The notes under the pieces: model-generated
What the model was told of the DNA's origin: nothing
Databases searched by the model: none
The model's input: the letters and a program-made list of their open reading frames with translations, nothing else
Translations under genes and position numbers: made by a program
NCBI RefSeq assembly: GCF_937926365.1
Contig: NZ_CALAOH010000026.1
Location: 1 to 17,374, forward strand
Length of the DNA: 17,374 nt
Direction of reading: 5' to 3'
Source of the DNA: an uncultured Azohydromonas sp.
Lineage (GTDB): Bacteria > Pseudomonadota > Gammaproteobacteria > Burkholderiales > Burkholderiaceae_C
Shown: in pieces, positions 1 through 7,282 of the stretch
Layout of the letters: the number at the start of each line of letters is the position of its first letter
Position numbering within the stretch: the stretch's first letter is position 1

Positions 1-38
1 GCGGGCCGGGCCGCGCCGCGGCCAGCTCAGGCCGCGCC

Positions 39-554
39 TCAAGACGCGCTCCCCAGCGCCAGCACCAGGCTGCCGCTGAAGCCCTGGCCCGCGCGCGTGA
101 GCTGCACCTCCACCGGCCGCGCGCGCGCGCCGCTGCGCACCTCGGCCAGGAAGTCGCGCAGCTGCTGGCCTTCGATGCCGGTGAGCGTGAGCGTGGCGCG
201 CTCGCCCGCTACCGTGAGCTTGGCCCGGTCGCCCAGGCGCTGCGCGGCCGAGCGCAGGGCTTCCAGGCTCTGCGCCGGCGCCACCGGCGCGGTGCCGCTG
301 AGCTCGCGCGCCTCGGCGGCCAGGCGCTGCATGCGCTGCAGCTGGGCCTCCAGCCGGTCGATTTCAACGGGCGCCTCGCGTAGCGTGCGCAGCGCCGGCT
401 GCACCAGCAGCAGCCACAGCAGCAGCAGTCCCACCAGCACGCCCAGCACGCTCAGCAGCCGCCGTTCGCGCGGGGCCAGGGCGCGCCAGCGCGCGCGCAG
501 CATCTCGCGCCAGACCCGCAGGCGCTGCATTTGTTCGTTGGCCGTCGCGTTCAT
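39..554 (-). CDS. gspM: T2SS inner-membrane platform protein GspM
   Basis: A 171-residue bitopic protein of the type II secretion inner-membrane platform. GspM partners GspL and helps dock the assembly ATPase GspE and the pseudopilus. Visible features are a basic cytoplasmic N-terminus (about residues 1-32), one strongly hydrophobic helix (about 33-55, very Leu/Val rich), a helical coiled-coil-like stretch (about 60-105) and a small C-terminal alpha/beta periplasmic domain, as expected for the family at normal length. Its ATG overlaps the TGA of gspL (ATGA), which suggests translational coupling. It is the last gene of the visible minus-strand run. The 38 bases beyond its stop contain no ATG or GTG start on the minus strand, so the next operon gene begins outside the window. 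Sequence conservation in GspM is low, so the call relies on topology plus position after gspL. Confidence 0.88.
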   Translation of the reverse strand: MNATANEQMQRLRVWREMLRARWRALAPRERRLLSVLGVLVGLLLLWLLLVQPALRTLREAPVEIDRLEAQLQRMQRLAAEARELSGTAPVAPAQSLEALRSAAQRLGDRAKLTVAGERATLTLTGIEGQQLRDFLAEVRSGARARPVEVQLTRAGQGFSGSLVLALGSAS

Positions 555-1792
555 GCCCCGCCCTCCGGACGCAGCGTGAGCCGGCCCTCGGCCGACTCCA
601 CCACCCAGCCGCCGGGACGCAGCTGGGCCTTGAACTGCTCGATCTCCTGCGGGCTCCAGCCCGTGGCTGGCAGCGTCAGCCGCCCGGGCTCGTAGCGCAG
701 CCCGTCCAGCGGCGGGCGTCCCTCGGGCCAGGCCAGCGCGGCGGCCGAAAGCAGCGATTCGAAGTCCGCGTCGCCGGGCCGGCCGGCGGCGGTGCGCAGC
801 GCCTGTGTCTCGCGCTCCATCTGCAGCGGCGCGTCCAGCACCGCGCGCACCTGCGGGAAGGCCGAGCGCAGCACCTGGTCCATCGCCTGCCGGCGCTGCT
901 CAATGCCCGAGCGCAGCTGCCATGCGTTGAGGTTCATGCCCAGCACCTGCACCGCGACCAGCGCCACCAGGCCCCAGCGCACCGGGCGCCAGGGCGGGCT
1001 GCGGAACTGGCGCCAGGCGTCGCGCAGCGCCAGCATGCCGCGGTGCTGGGGCATCAGCTCGAACTGGCGCAGGTTCCACAGCGAGCGCGCCGCTTCGAGC
1101 ATGCGTTCCTCGTCGCTGAGCAGTTGCACCGGTGTGCCCAGCCAGCGCTCGGCCTCGGCGGCGGCGGCAGGCGTGGCGGTCCAGCGCGGTGGCGCTTCGC
1201 CGGCCTGCCAGCGCGCCAGCAGCTGCCGCGCCAGGCTGCCCTGCAGCCGCAGCGCGGTGACGCCGTCGACGTCGCACCAGGTCAGCCGCAGCGGGGCTTG
1301 CGGATCGTCGCCCGGCACGGTGCTGAAGTGGCCGTGGGGCTGGGTGGCATCGGGCCAGGCCGCAGGCAGCACGCGCTCGACCAGCAACCCCGCGCCTTCG
1401 AGCACCGCCAGCTGCGAGGCCAGCCAGGGACGGTGCGTGGCGGCGATCCAGGTGGGCTCGCCGGGCGTGGCCTTGGGTGCCAGCGCCAAGTGCACCACTT
1501 CCGGCTCCTCCAGCAGCGACTCCTCCAGTAGCCCCAGCAGCGCCGCGCGCAGCTTGGCCGCCGGGGCCTTGGGCAGCGTGGCACGCAGCCAGCTGCAGTC
1601 GGTGTCGGCCAGTACCGCCAGCACCGTGTCGGCACGCGGCAGCAGCGCCGCGGCGCAGCGGCCGCTGCTGCCCACGGCCAGCCCGTCGGGGCTCAGGACG
1701 TAGGCGAAATCCCCGCCGCCACGCGGCGCCGCGGCGCCGTCGTCGGCGCTCAGGCGCTCGCGGGGCGGGATCTGGACGACAAGGATGGACAT
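551..1792 (-). CDS. gspL: T2SS inner-membrane protein GspL (actin-like domain)
   Basis: A 413-residue inner-membrane protein linking the cytoplasmic ATPase GspE to the periplasmic parts of the secretion system. The large N-terminal part (about 1-255) is the cytoplasmic actin-like fold that binds GspE. It ends in a segment beginning NLRQFEL (residues 240-246), matching the NLRQG-type signature of GspL. A single membrane helix follows (about 272-293), then a periplasmic coiled coil and ferredoxin-like domain (about 295-413) that pairs with GspM. Length is normal for the family. The start at 1792 gives MSILVVQIPP, a plausible first beta strand, although no good Shine-Dalgarno sequence precedes it. 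It overlaps gspM by 4 nt but is separated from gspK by 100 bp, the only sizeable gap in the operon. Confidence 0.93.
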   Translation of the reverse strand: MSILVVQIPPRERLSADDGAAAPRGGGDFAYVLSPDGLAVGSSGRCAAALLPRADTVLAVLADTDCSWLRATLPKAPAAKLRAALLGLLEESLLEEPEVVHLALAPKATPGEPTWIAATHRPWLASQLAVLEGAGLLVERVLPAAWPDATQPHGHFSTVPGDDPQAPLRLTWCDVDGVTALRLQGSLARQLLARWQAGEAPPRWTATPAAAAEAERWLGTPVQLLSDEERMLEAARSLWNLRQFELMPQHRGMLALRDAWRQFRSPPWRPVRWGLVALVAVQVLGMNLNAWQLRSGIEQRRQAMDQVLRSAFPQVRAVLDAPLQMERETQALRTAAGRPGDADFESLLSAAALAWPEGRPPLDGLRYEPGRLTLPATGWSPQEIEQFKAQLRPGGWVVESAEGRLTLRPEGGA

Positions 1793-1892
1793 GGGTGAGT
1801 TGAGGCTATCGGGTTTGCTGCATTGCGATGATTGGACGGTGCCCGCGCCGGCGCACGGGGCGGCAGGCTACCGCAGTTGCGTACCCGCCACA

Positions 1893-2912
1893 TTAACGGA
1901 GCGCGGTGCCGGTGCCTGGCAGTGTCGCCGTGGCGTTGATGCGCTCGCGGCGCAGCACCGTGACGCCGTTCGGCGCGCGGTGCACTAGCGAGCGTTCCAT
2001 CAGTACTTGATCGCCCAGGCGCAGGCGGCCGCGCACCTCGAAATAGTTGGTGTTGGCGCCGGTATGGGTGAAATCGGGTGCCGGGTTGCCAGAGCTCGAA
2101 AACAGATTTTTGGCCTCTTCAGCGGTGTTGAAGGGCTGCTGCTCGCGTCGTTGCACCAGGCGCTGTGCGTCGCCCAGGTTCAGTCCGATGACGGCTGCCA
2201 GCACCTCGCGCGGCGCGGTGTTGAGGTTCACATTCGTCCCTTCCGGCAGCAGCACGACGAAGGGTTCGAGCTTGGCCCGGGTGGACTCGTCCAGGCCCAG
2301 CCAGGCGAGTTGGTCGAGGCTGCGGGGCATCAGCGGTCCCTGCGGGTCCTGCTCGATCGCTTGGCGCAACTGATTGGCGATCTGCGCTGCCAGGTCCGGC
2401 GATAGCGAGGCACTGCCGAGCAGCCGTCGCAGCACCTCAAGCTGCTTGGGTTCCACGATGAAGCCGTTGTTGTTCGGGTTGGGGCCCACCAGCTTGCGCA
2501 GGTTGTAGCGGGACTGCGCGTCGGTGATGTCTCCGGAGAGGAAGGCCTCCGGGCCGTCATCGGCGTTGGCGCTGCGCTCGGCGGCCAGGAAGGTGGACAG
2601 CCGCGCCTCGGCCAGCGGCACGGACCAGGGCTCGCCCAGGTGGTCCACCGGCTGGCCGGTGCGTCCATCCTCGCGCAGGATCAGCCGCGCCCAGTCCAGC
2701 GCACCGTTGAGGATCCAGGCCGACTGCGAGCGCGCCCGTTCGGCCGCCTCCACCTCCACCGCACGCCATTGCTGCCACACCATGCCTGCGGCCAGCGTGG
2801 TCACCACCGTGACCAACACCATGGCGATGAGCAGCGCCGCGCCGGCCTGGGATGGGCGGCGGGTGCGGCGCCATTCGGTGCCGGGGCGGGTAGGGCCAGG
2901 GTGTCGTGCCAT
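1893..2912 (-). CDS. gspK: T2SS minor pseudopilin GspK
   Basis: A 339-residue minor pseudopilin, the large K type that caps the pseudopilus tip with GspI and GspJ. The leader is long and basic (residues 1-24, ending SQAG). Cleavage by the prepilin peptidase after Gly24 would leave AALLIAMVLV at the mature N-terminus. Position +5 of the mature protein is Ile rather than the usual Glu; K-type pseudopilins are known to deviate here. The hydrophobic helix spans about 25-46. The remainder matches GspK, including a segment with SRYNLRKLV and a helix-hairpin-helix-like stretch around VNLNTAPREVLAAVIGL. Its length, about twice that of the other pseudopilins, is diagnostic. The start codon overlaps the gspJ stop by one base (TAATG). 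The 100 bp downstream of the stop hold no gene I can recognise. Confidence 0.95.
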   Translation of the reverse strand: MARHPGPTRPGTEWRRTRRPSQAGAALLIAMVLVTVVTTLAAGMVWQQWRAVEVEAAERARSQSAWILNGALDWARLILREDGRTGQPVDHLGEPWSVPLAEARLSTFLAAERSANADDGPEAFLSGDITDAQSRYNLRKLVGPNPNNNGFIVEPKQLEVLRRLLGSASLSPDLAAQIANQLRQAIEQDPQGPLMPRSLDQLAWLGLDESTRAKLEPFVVLLPEGTNVNLNTAPREVLAAVIGLNLGDAQRLVQRREQQPFNTAEEAKNLFSSSGNPAPDFTHTGANTNYFEVRGRLRLGDQVLMERSLVHRAPNGVTVLRRERINATATLPGTGTALR

Positions 2913-3553
2913 TACTGGGCATTCAGCGCGATAGAGCGCGTGAGGGTGCCTTCGCGCGGCCGCGTGAGCGAGAGCACGATGCGCACGCCTGCGGGCGGCG
3001 GATCAGGCTGGGTCCCGGTCGGGTTGGGGAGCGCGCCGATGGCGCCCGTGGGCGTGGTCGTGGTGCCGGCGCTGGACTGGCAGTTGGTCCAGGCGTTGCC
3101 GCGAAAGACATAGATCTGCATGCCGGTCACGCCTTCGAGCAGGCGCAGCTGGTTGGGTTCGTTGCCCATCAGCTGCTGGCTGCGCATCCATTGCTCCTGC
3201 AGTTCCCCGGCTCGCACGACCGCAGGGCTGGCCCAGCGCATCCACAGCGGGCTGCGCAGCTGCCAGGCCACCAGCTGCACGCCGTCCTCTGCCGTACGCG
3301 TCAGGCGCAGCGTGGCACCGTCGCAGCTCACCGCCGGCACGACGCCCTGGGTGTCGTACACAGCCTGCAGGTCCGCCTCGAGCTGTGCCATCACGGTATT
3401 GAGACGCTGGGTGGTTTCGAGATTCGCCTCGGTGGCCTCGCGCGCGCGCGCCAATCCGTCGATGCCGCGCCAGGCCAGTCCGGCCATCACCGACATCACC
3501 AGCAGCGCCACCAGGACCTCCACCAGCGTGAATCCGCCCGCGCGTGTCCGCAT
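2912..3553 (-). CDS. gspJ: T2SS minor pseudopilin GspJ
   Basis: A 213-residue minor pseudopilin that forms the pseudopilus tip complex with GspI and GspK. The type III signal is MRTRAGG followed by FTLVEVLVALLV: cleavage after Gly7 puts Phe at +1 and Glu at +5, and the hydrophobic helix spans about 8-28. The body fits the two-sheet GspJ fold, with Cys77 and Cys158 available for a possible disulfide. Residues about 160-188 form a Thr/Gly/Pro-rich low-complexity segment before the last strands; this looks like an extended loop and may be lineage specific. Only 2 nt separate it from gspI upstream, and its stop overlaps the gspK start, so it is translated as part of a tight operon. Confidence 0.95.
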   Translation of the reverse strand: MRTRAGGFTLVEVLVALLVMSVMAGLAWRGIDGLARAREATEANLETTQRLNTVMAQLEADLQAVYDTQGVVPAVSCDGATLRLTRTAEDGVQLVAWQLRSPLWMRWASPAVVRAGELQEQWMRSQQLMGNEPNQLRLLEGVTGMQIYVFRGNAWTNCQSSAGTTTTPTGAIGALPNPTGTQPDPPPAGVRIVLSLTRPREGTLTRSIALNAQ

Positions 3554-3555
3554 GT

Positions 3556-3918
3556 TCAGAACCTCGGCAGGATGGTGGAGAGCACCAGCAGCGTCTGGCC
3601 CGATTCGTCACTGATCACCGCGTCCACGCGCCTGAAATTGGGATTGGGCGTCTGGCGCACCTTCTGCAGGCCGTTGTAGCGACGACCGAGCTGCTCGCAG
3701 GCGAAGTCGGTGTCGCCAATGCCGGGAAACACGCGGTTCAAGCGCAGCTCGGTGAGCTGGTTTTCGGCGCACCACTGCGCGGCGCTGACCTCGGCCAGGC
3801 GTTGCGCGTTGTTGCCCAGCGAGCCGGCGGCCTTCATGCCCGCGCCCAGTGCGATGGCCACGATGGCCAGCGCCACCAGCACCTCGATGAGCGTGAAGCC
3901 CCGCGCGGTGCGCTTCAT
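3556..3918 (-). CDS. gspI: T2SS minor pseudopilin GspI
   Basis: A 120-residue minor pseudopilin and the usual nucleator of the tip complex with GspJ and GspK. The prepilin signal is MKRTARG followed by FTLIEVLVALAIV, with cleavage after Gly7, Phe at +1 and Glu at +5. The short globular part carries the family-typical AAQWCAENQLTELRL region just after the helix, near residues 46-60. Length is normal for GspI. The ATG overlaps the gspH stop (ATGA), and the gspJ start follows after 2 nt, so translation is probably coupled along the H-I-J segment. Confidence 0.95.
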   Translation of the reverse strand: MKRTARGFTLIEVLVALAIVAIALGAGMKAAGSLGNNAQRLAEVSAAQWCAENQLTELRLNRVFPGIGDTDFACEQLGRRYNGLQKVRQTPNPNFRRVDAVISDESGQTLLVLSTILPRF

Positions 3919-4361
3919 GGTCCCGGCGTCTCCACGACGACAAAGGGCCCCAGGCCGTCGGTGGCCAGCGTCAGGTTGCGCTCCGCCAGCCGCAACACGA
4001 TGCGCTGCGCGCCGATCAGCGGCTCGGGCCCCAGGCGCAGCGCGCGCGCGCCCACGATCTCGGCGCTGGTGCGTTCATCGAGCCAGCCCGTGGGCATCTT
4101 CACCGAGGGCGGCAGGTTGACGAAGCGGAAGGCGCCCTCGGTGCTGCCGGCCGAAGCCAGCTCGAAGCGCGCTGGCAGCCCGGCCGCGCGCGCCTGGGCT
4201 CGGGCCGATTCCAGCAGCGCCGACAGCCGCGCCGCCTCCTGGTCCAGCGCCTTGGCGTCGGCGTCGCGCAGCGCCAGGCTGCTGACGCCGGCGGCGATGG
4301 CGATGATCGCCACCACCACCATCAGCTCGATGAGCGTGAAGCCGCGCTGCCTGCGGGTCAT
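3915..4361 (-). CDS. gspH: T2SS minor pseudopilin GspH
   Basis: A 148-residue minor pseudopilin, thought to sit between the GspI-J-K tip and the GspG shaft. The N-terminus is MTRRQRG followed by FTLIELMVVVAIIAIAAG, giving cleavage after Gly7 and Glu at +5. The remainder is the beta-rich GspH/FimT-like domain, with an N-terminal helix rich in Ala, Arg and Glu (about 40-62). The start at 4361 gives the shortest leader consistent with the motif. The gene follows gspG after a 53-nt gap, the only spacer in the G-H-I-J-K stretch, a position where major pseudopilin operons often carry a processing or attenuation site, although I see no clear hairpin here. The first codons of the helix share a 35-bp identical stretch with gspG. 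Confidence 0.94.
   Translation of the reverse strand: MTRRQRGFTLIELMVVVAIIAIAAGVSSLALRDADAKALDQEAARLSALLESARAQARAAGLPARFELASAGSTEGAFRFVNLPPSVKMPTGWLDERTSAEIVGARALRLGPEPLIGAQRIVLRLAERNLTLATDGLGPFVVVETPGP
4314..4348. repeat. 35-bp exact repeat, copy in gspH
   Basis: The same 35 bases occur at 4784-4818 in gspG, in the same orientation. On the minus strand they encode the prepilin cleavage motif and first part of the helix. The identity covers every wobble position across nearly twelve codons, more than protein conservation alone requires. gspI shares a shorter part of it. Confidence 0.85.
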
Positions 4362-4414
4362 GGTGGTTGCCGGGTCCGTGGAGGCGGGAAGGGGCCGCCG
4401 GTCGGCGCTGCTGT

Positions 4415-4849
4415 TTACTGCCAGGAGCCGATGTCGGCGTTGTTGCCTTCGCCGCCGGGCTGGCCGTCGGCGCCGAAGCTGAACACGTCCACCTCACCCT
4501 TCACGCCCGGGTTCACGTACTGGTAGGGGCGTCCCCAGGGGTCGTTAGGCAGCTTCTCCAGGTACGAGCGCCAGTTGGGCGGCACGGTGCCGGTGGTGGG
4601 CTTGCGCACCAGCGCTTCCAGGCCCTGGCTCGCTTCCGGGTAGCGCAGGTTGTCGAGCTTGTAGAGCTTGAGGGCCTGCATCAGGTTGTTGACGTCGGTG
4701 CGCGCGGCGGTGACGCGGGCATCGTCGGCGCGGTTGAGCACATTGGGCACGATCAGCGCCGCCAGCACGCCGATGATCACCAGCACCACCATCAGCTCGA
4801 TGAGCGTGAAGCCGCGCTCGCGCCGCGGTTTGGAAGAAGAAACAGGCAT
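4415..4849 (-). CDS. gspG: T2SS major pseudopilin GspG
   Basis: A 144-residue major pseudopilin that polymerises into the periplasmic pseudopilus pushing substrates through the GspD secretin. I chose the ATG at 4849 because it gives a 13-residue basic leader (MPVSSSKPRRERG) directly before FTLIELMVVLVIIGVLAALI, with cleavage after Gly13 and Glu at +5. The longer open frame upstream is an Arg/Pro/Gly-rich shadow of gspC. Family hallmarks follow: residues YKLDNLRYP, then DPWGRPYQY, and an Asp/Gly-rich C-terminus (FSFGADGQPGGEGNNADIGSW) that forms the calcium site in GspG proteins. It is the first gene of the G-to-M operon, divergent from gspC with 41 bp between the starts. No strong Shine-Dalgarno is visible. 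Confidence 0.97.
   Translation of the reverse strand: MPVSSSKPRRERGFTLIELMVVLVIIGVLAALIVPNVLNRADDARVTAARTDVNNLMQALKLYKLDNLRYPEASQGLEALVRKPTTGTVPPNWRSYLEKLPNDPWGRPYQYVNPGVKGEVDVFSFGADGQPGGEGNNADIGSWQ
4784..4818. repeat. 35-bp exact repeat, copy in gspG
   Basis: Partner of the repeat at 4314-4348. It lies over the gspG prepilin cleavage site and helix start. The two copies are about 470 bp apart as direct repeats, so they could support recombination or gene conversion between gspG and gspH. Confidence 0.85.
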
Positions 4850-4878
4850 GGCTACCACGCAAGTCAAGGGGGCGCCAT

Positions 4879-4884
4879 GATAAT
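4879..4884 (+). promoter_or_regulatory. Candidate -10 box of a leaderless gspC promoter
   Basis: The hexamer GATAAT lies exactly 6 nt before the gspC ATG. Transcription from it would begin at or next to the A of the ATG, giving a leaderless mRNA. I find no good -35 hexamer at 16-18 bp spacing. The same 41-bp gap must also serve gspG on the other strand, where a TATCAT hexamer overlaps this site at 4877-4882. Confidence 0.4.
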
Positions 4885-4890
4885 CGCCGC

Positions 4891-5592
4891 ATGCAAGCCC
4901 GCCTGACTGCCTTCCTGCTCTGGGCCGCCGTGGCCGCCACGATCGTGTTCTGGGGGCTGCGGCTTGGTGCCCGCGCCCCGTCCGTGCCCAGGCAGGCGGT
5001 GCCGGTGTCCACCGCTGCGGGCGCGCGCGGCGACCTGGATCGGCTGCTGGGCCACAACGCCCCGGCCGCAGCCGAGGAGGCCCCGGTGTCGGCGGACGCC
5101 GGCCGCTTCCTGCTCGTGGGCGTGGTGGCTCCGCGCGGCAGCGGCGGCGACACCGAGGGCCTGGCCGTGATCGCCGTGGATGGCAAGCCCGCGCGCACCT
5201 ACCGCGTCGGCGCACCCGTGGACAACCGCTGGGTGCTGCAGTCGGTACGCACGCGCGGCGCCTCGCTGGGTCCGCGCGGCGGCAACGCCCAGGTCCAACT
5301 GGAGCTGCCGCCGCCGCCCGTGGCCAGCACCGGAACGCTGCCGGCGGCCGGCAGCGAGGAGCCGACTGCGGCGATGCCGCCCAACGGCGCCGCGCCGCGC
5401 AACCTGCCTCCGGGCCAGGTGCCGCAGGGCATGGCGCGACAGCCGATTCCCCAGCCCATGCCTCAGCAGCAGATGCCGCAGGACATGCCGCTGCAGGAGG
5501 AGGTGCCGGTGCAAGAGGAGGTCCCGGTGCAGGAAGCCCCGGTGCAGCAGGAAGAGGAGCCGGTCGATCCGGCGCAGGGGCAGGGCGGCTGA
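4891..5592 (+). CDS. gspC: T2SS protein GspC, short form without PDZ domain
   Basis: A 233-residue inner-membrane protein that links the T2SS inner-membrane platform to the outer-membrane secretin GspD. A membrane helix lies at about residues 5-25. After a linker comes the homology-region-like domain (about 70-140), including FLLVGVVAPRG, GLAVIAVDGKPARTYRVG and a following WVLQSV strand, which is the recognisable GspC/PulC N-terminal domain that touches GspD. No PDZ domain or coiled coil follows. From about residue 142 the protein is Pro/Gln/Ala/Met rich, and it ends in a Gln-Glu-Glu-Val-Pro-Val repeat tail (about 202-225). The gene is transcribed away from gspG. Convergent ilvA ends 21 bp downstream of the gspC stop, with no clear terminator between them. 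The short PDZ-less form occurs in some T2SS lineages; the tail is the unusual part. Confidence 0.88.
   Translation: MQARLTAFLLWAAVAATIVFWGLRLGARAPSVPRQAVPVSTAAGARGDLDRLLGHNAPAAAEEAPVSADAGRFLLVGVVAPRGSGGDTEGLAVIAVDGKPARTYRVGAPVDNRWVLQSVRTRGASLGPRGGNAQVQLELPPPPVASTGTLPAAGSEEPTAAMPPNGAAPRNLPPGQVPQGMARQPIPQPMPQQQMPQDMPLQEEVPVQEEVPVQEAPVQQEEEPVDPAQGQGG
5494..5565 (+). repeat. Tandem 18-bp coding repeat in the gspC tail
   Basis: In frame, the unit reads Gln-Glu-Glu-Val-Pro-Val. There are two near-perfect 18-bp copies (5494-5511 and 5512-5529), a 15-bp shortened copy (5530-5544) and a degenerate fourth (about 5548-5565). All lengths are multiples of three, so copy-number change by slippage would keep the frame. 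Confidence 0.8.
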
Positions 5593-5613
5593 CACGCCGC
5601 CCGCCAGGCCGCT

Positions 5614-7182
5614 TCAGCGCAGGAAGAGGCGGTACACCGGGTTGTCGGTCTCGTCCACGTAGGGATAGTCCAGTGTGTCGAGGAAGCGCCTGAGCGCGGC
5701 GCGGTCGCCGCGCGGCACCTGGATGCCCACCAGGATGCGGCCGTAGTCGGCGCCCTGGTTGCGGTAGTGGAAGAGGCTGATGTTCCAGTCCGGCTGCATT
5801 GCCTCTAGAAAGCGCAGCAGCGCGCCCGGCCGCTCGGGGAAGGTGAAGCGGAACAGCCGCTCGTCGCGGGCCAGCTCGGAACGCCCGCCCACCATGTGGC
5901 GCAGGTGCTGCTTGGCCAGCTCGTCGTCGGTCAGGTTCAGCGTGGTGAAGCCGTGGCGCTCGAAGTTGCGTGCCAGCTTGTCGGCCTCCTCGCGCTTGCT
6001 GATGCCGATGCCCACGAACACGTGCGCCACCTGCTGGTCGGAGATGCGGTAGTTGAACTCCGTGACCTGGCGCGGATGCGCCGGCGTGCCGATGGCCTCG
6101 CAGAAGCGCCGGAACGAGCCGCGCTCCTCGGGAATCGTGACGGCGAAAAGCGCCTCGCGGTGCTCGCCGACTTCCGCGCGCTCGGCCACGAAGCGCAGCC
6201 GGTCGAAATTCATGTTGGCGCCGCAGGTGACGGCGGCAAAGGTGCGGCCCTTGAGCTTGTGCTGCTCGACGTACTTCTTGATCGCCGCCACGCCCATGGC
6301 ACCGGAGGGCTCGACGATGCTGCGCGTGTCCTGGAACACGTCCTTGATGGCGGCGCAGACCTCGTCGTTGTCCACCACCACGAAGTCGTCCACCAGCTCG
6401 CGCGTGAGGCGGAAGGTTTCCTCGCCCACCAGCTTGACCGCCGTGCCGTCGGCAAACAGGCCCACGTCGCCGAGTTGCACCCGCTTCTTGGCGCGCACCG
6501 AGCGCACCATGGCGTCGGAATCGACGGTCTGCACGCCGATGACTTTGATCTCCGGGCGCACCGCCTTGATGTAGGCCGCCACGCCACTGATGAGGCCGCC
6601 GCCGCCGATGGCCACGAACACTGCATCCAGCGGACCCTGGTGCTGGCGCAGCAGCTCCATGGCGATGGTGCCCTGGCCGGCGATGACGTCCGGGTCGTCG
6701 AAGGGGTGCACGAAGGTGAGGCCGCGCTCCTTTTCCAGCGCGCTGGCGTGCAGCGCGGCGTCGGAGTAGCTGTCGCCGTGCAGCACCACCTCGCCGCCGA
6801 GTTGCTGCACGGCGTCGATCTTCACGCGCGGGGTGGTCACCGGCATCACGATCACGGCCTTGCAGCCCAGCCGCTTGGCCCCCAGCGCCACGCCTTGCGC
6901 ATGGTTGCCGGCAGAGGCACAGATCACGCCGCGCGCGAGCTGCTCGGCCGACAGGTGCGCCATCTTGTTGTAAGCGCCGCGCAGCTTGAAGCTGAACACC
7001 GGCTGCTGGTCCTCGCGCTTGAGCAGCACTTGGTTGCCCAGGCGGCGCGAGAGGCTGCGTGCCAAATCCAGCGGCGATTCCACCGCAACGTCGTAGACCT
7101 TGGCGGTCAGGATCTTCTTGAGATAGTCCGGCGCGGAGGCCGCGGCCTTGCGGCTCTGGACAGGGGGTCGGCGGCCGACCAT
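5614..7182 (-). CDS. ilvA: Threonine ammonia-lyase, biosynthetic (threonine deaminase)
   Basis: A 522-residue PLP enzyme that converts threonine to 2-oxobutanoate and ammonia, the first committed step to isoleucine. The start at 7182 (MVGRRPPVQS) has a GAGGAG Shine-Dalgarno 8 nt upstream (plus-strand 7191-7196). The open frame beyond it reads through noncoding DNA and is rejected. Motifs: SFKLRGAYNKM with PLP lysine Lys66, SAGNHAQGVALGA near 90-102, and the phosphate-binding GGGGL at 193-197. Two ACT-like regulatory domains follow, at about 343-420 (starting ALFAVTIPEERGSF) and about 440-515 (starting LFRFTFPERPGALL). This is the long allosteric biosynthetic form, feedback-inhibited by isoleucine in characterised members, rather than the short catabolic TdcB type. 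It is convergent with gspC and shows no operon partners. Confidence 0.97.
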   Translation of the reverse strand: MVGRRPPVQSRKAAASAPDYLKKILTAKVYDVAVESPLDLARSLSRRLGNQVLLKREDQQPVFSFKLRGAYNKMAHLSAEQLARGVICASAGNHAQGVALGAKRLGCKAVIVMPVTTPRVKIDAVQQLGGEVVLHGDSYSDAALHASALEKERGLTFVHPFDDPDVIAGQGTIAMELLRQHQGPLDAVFVAIGGGGLISGVAAYIKAVRPEIKVIGVQTVDSDAMVRSVRAKKRVQLGDVGLFADGTAVKLVGEETFRLTRELVDDFVVVDNDEVCAAIKDVFQDTRSIVEPSGAMGVAAIKKYVEQHKLKGRTFAAVTCGANMNFDRLRFVAERAEVGEHREALFAVTIPEERGSFRRFCEAIGTPAHPRQVTEFNYRISDQQVAHVFVGIGISKREEADKLARNFERHGFTTLNLTDDELAKQHLRHMVGGRSELARDERLFRFTFPERPGALLRFLEAMQPDWNISLFHYRNQGADYGRILVGIQVPRGDRAALRRFLDTLDYPYVDETDNPVYRLFLR

Positions 7183-7224
7183 GGGCGATGCTCCTCGGGC
7201 TGTGTCTGTGTAACAGGGCGCCGG

Positions 7225-7230
7225 ATCATA
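7225..7230 (-). promoter_or_regulatory. Candidate -10 box of ilvA
   Basis: On the minus strand the hexamer reads TATGAT, about 42 bp before the ilvA ATG. It would give a leader of roughly 36 nt carrying the GAGGAG ribosome site. No convincing -35 is seen at the right distance. It lies downstream of the small-RNA terminator, so ilvA would be transcribed separately from that RNA. Confidence 0.3.
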
Positions 7231-7282
7231 AGCGCCGTCGCCAACCGGCCCCGGAGGCACGCGCGCCACAGTCCATGCGGCC

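Noticed and set aside
1..38. Start of the next T2SS gene (gspN or gspD) after gspM
   Set aside because: No ATG or GTG start on the minus strand is present in these 38 bases, so nothing can be called.
111..135. Alternating CG run in gspM as a Z-DNA or repeat element
   Set aside because: It is explained by Arg/Ala codons in GC-rich coding DNA, with frame and protein intact.
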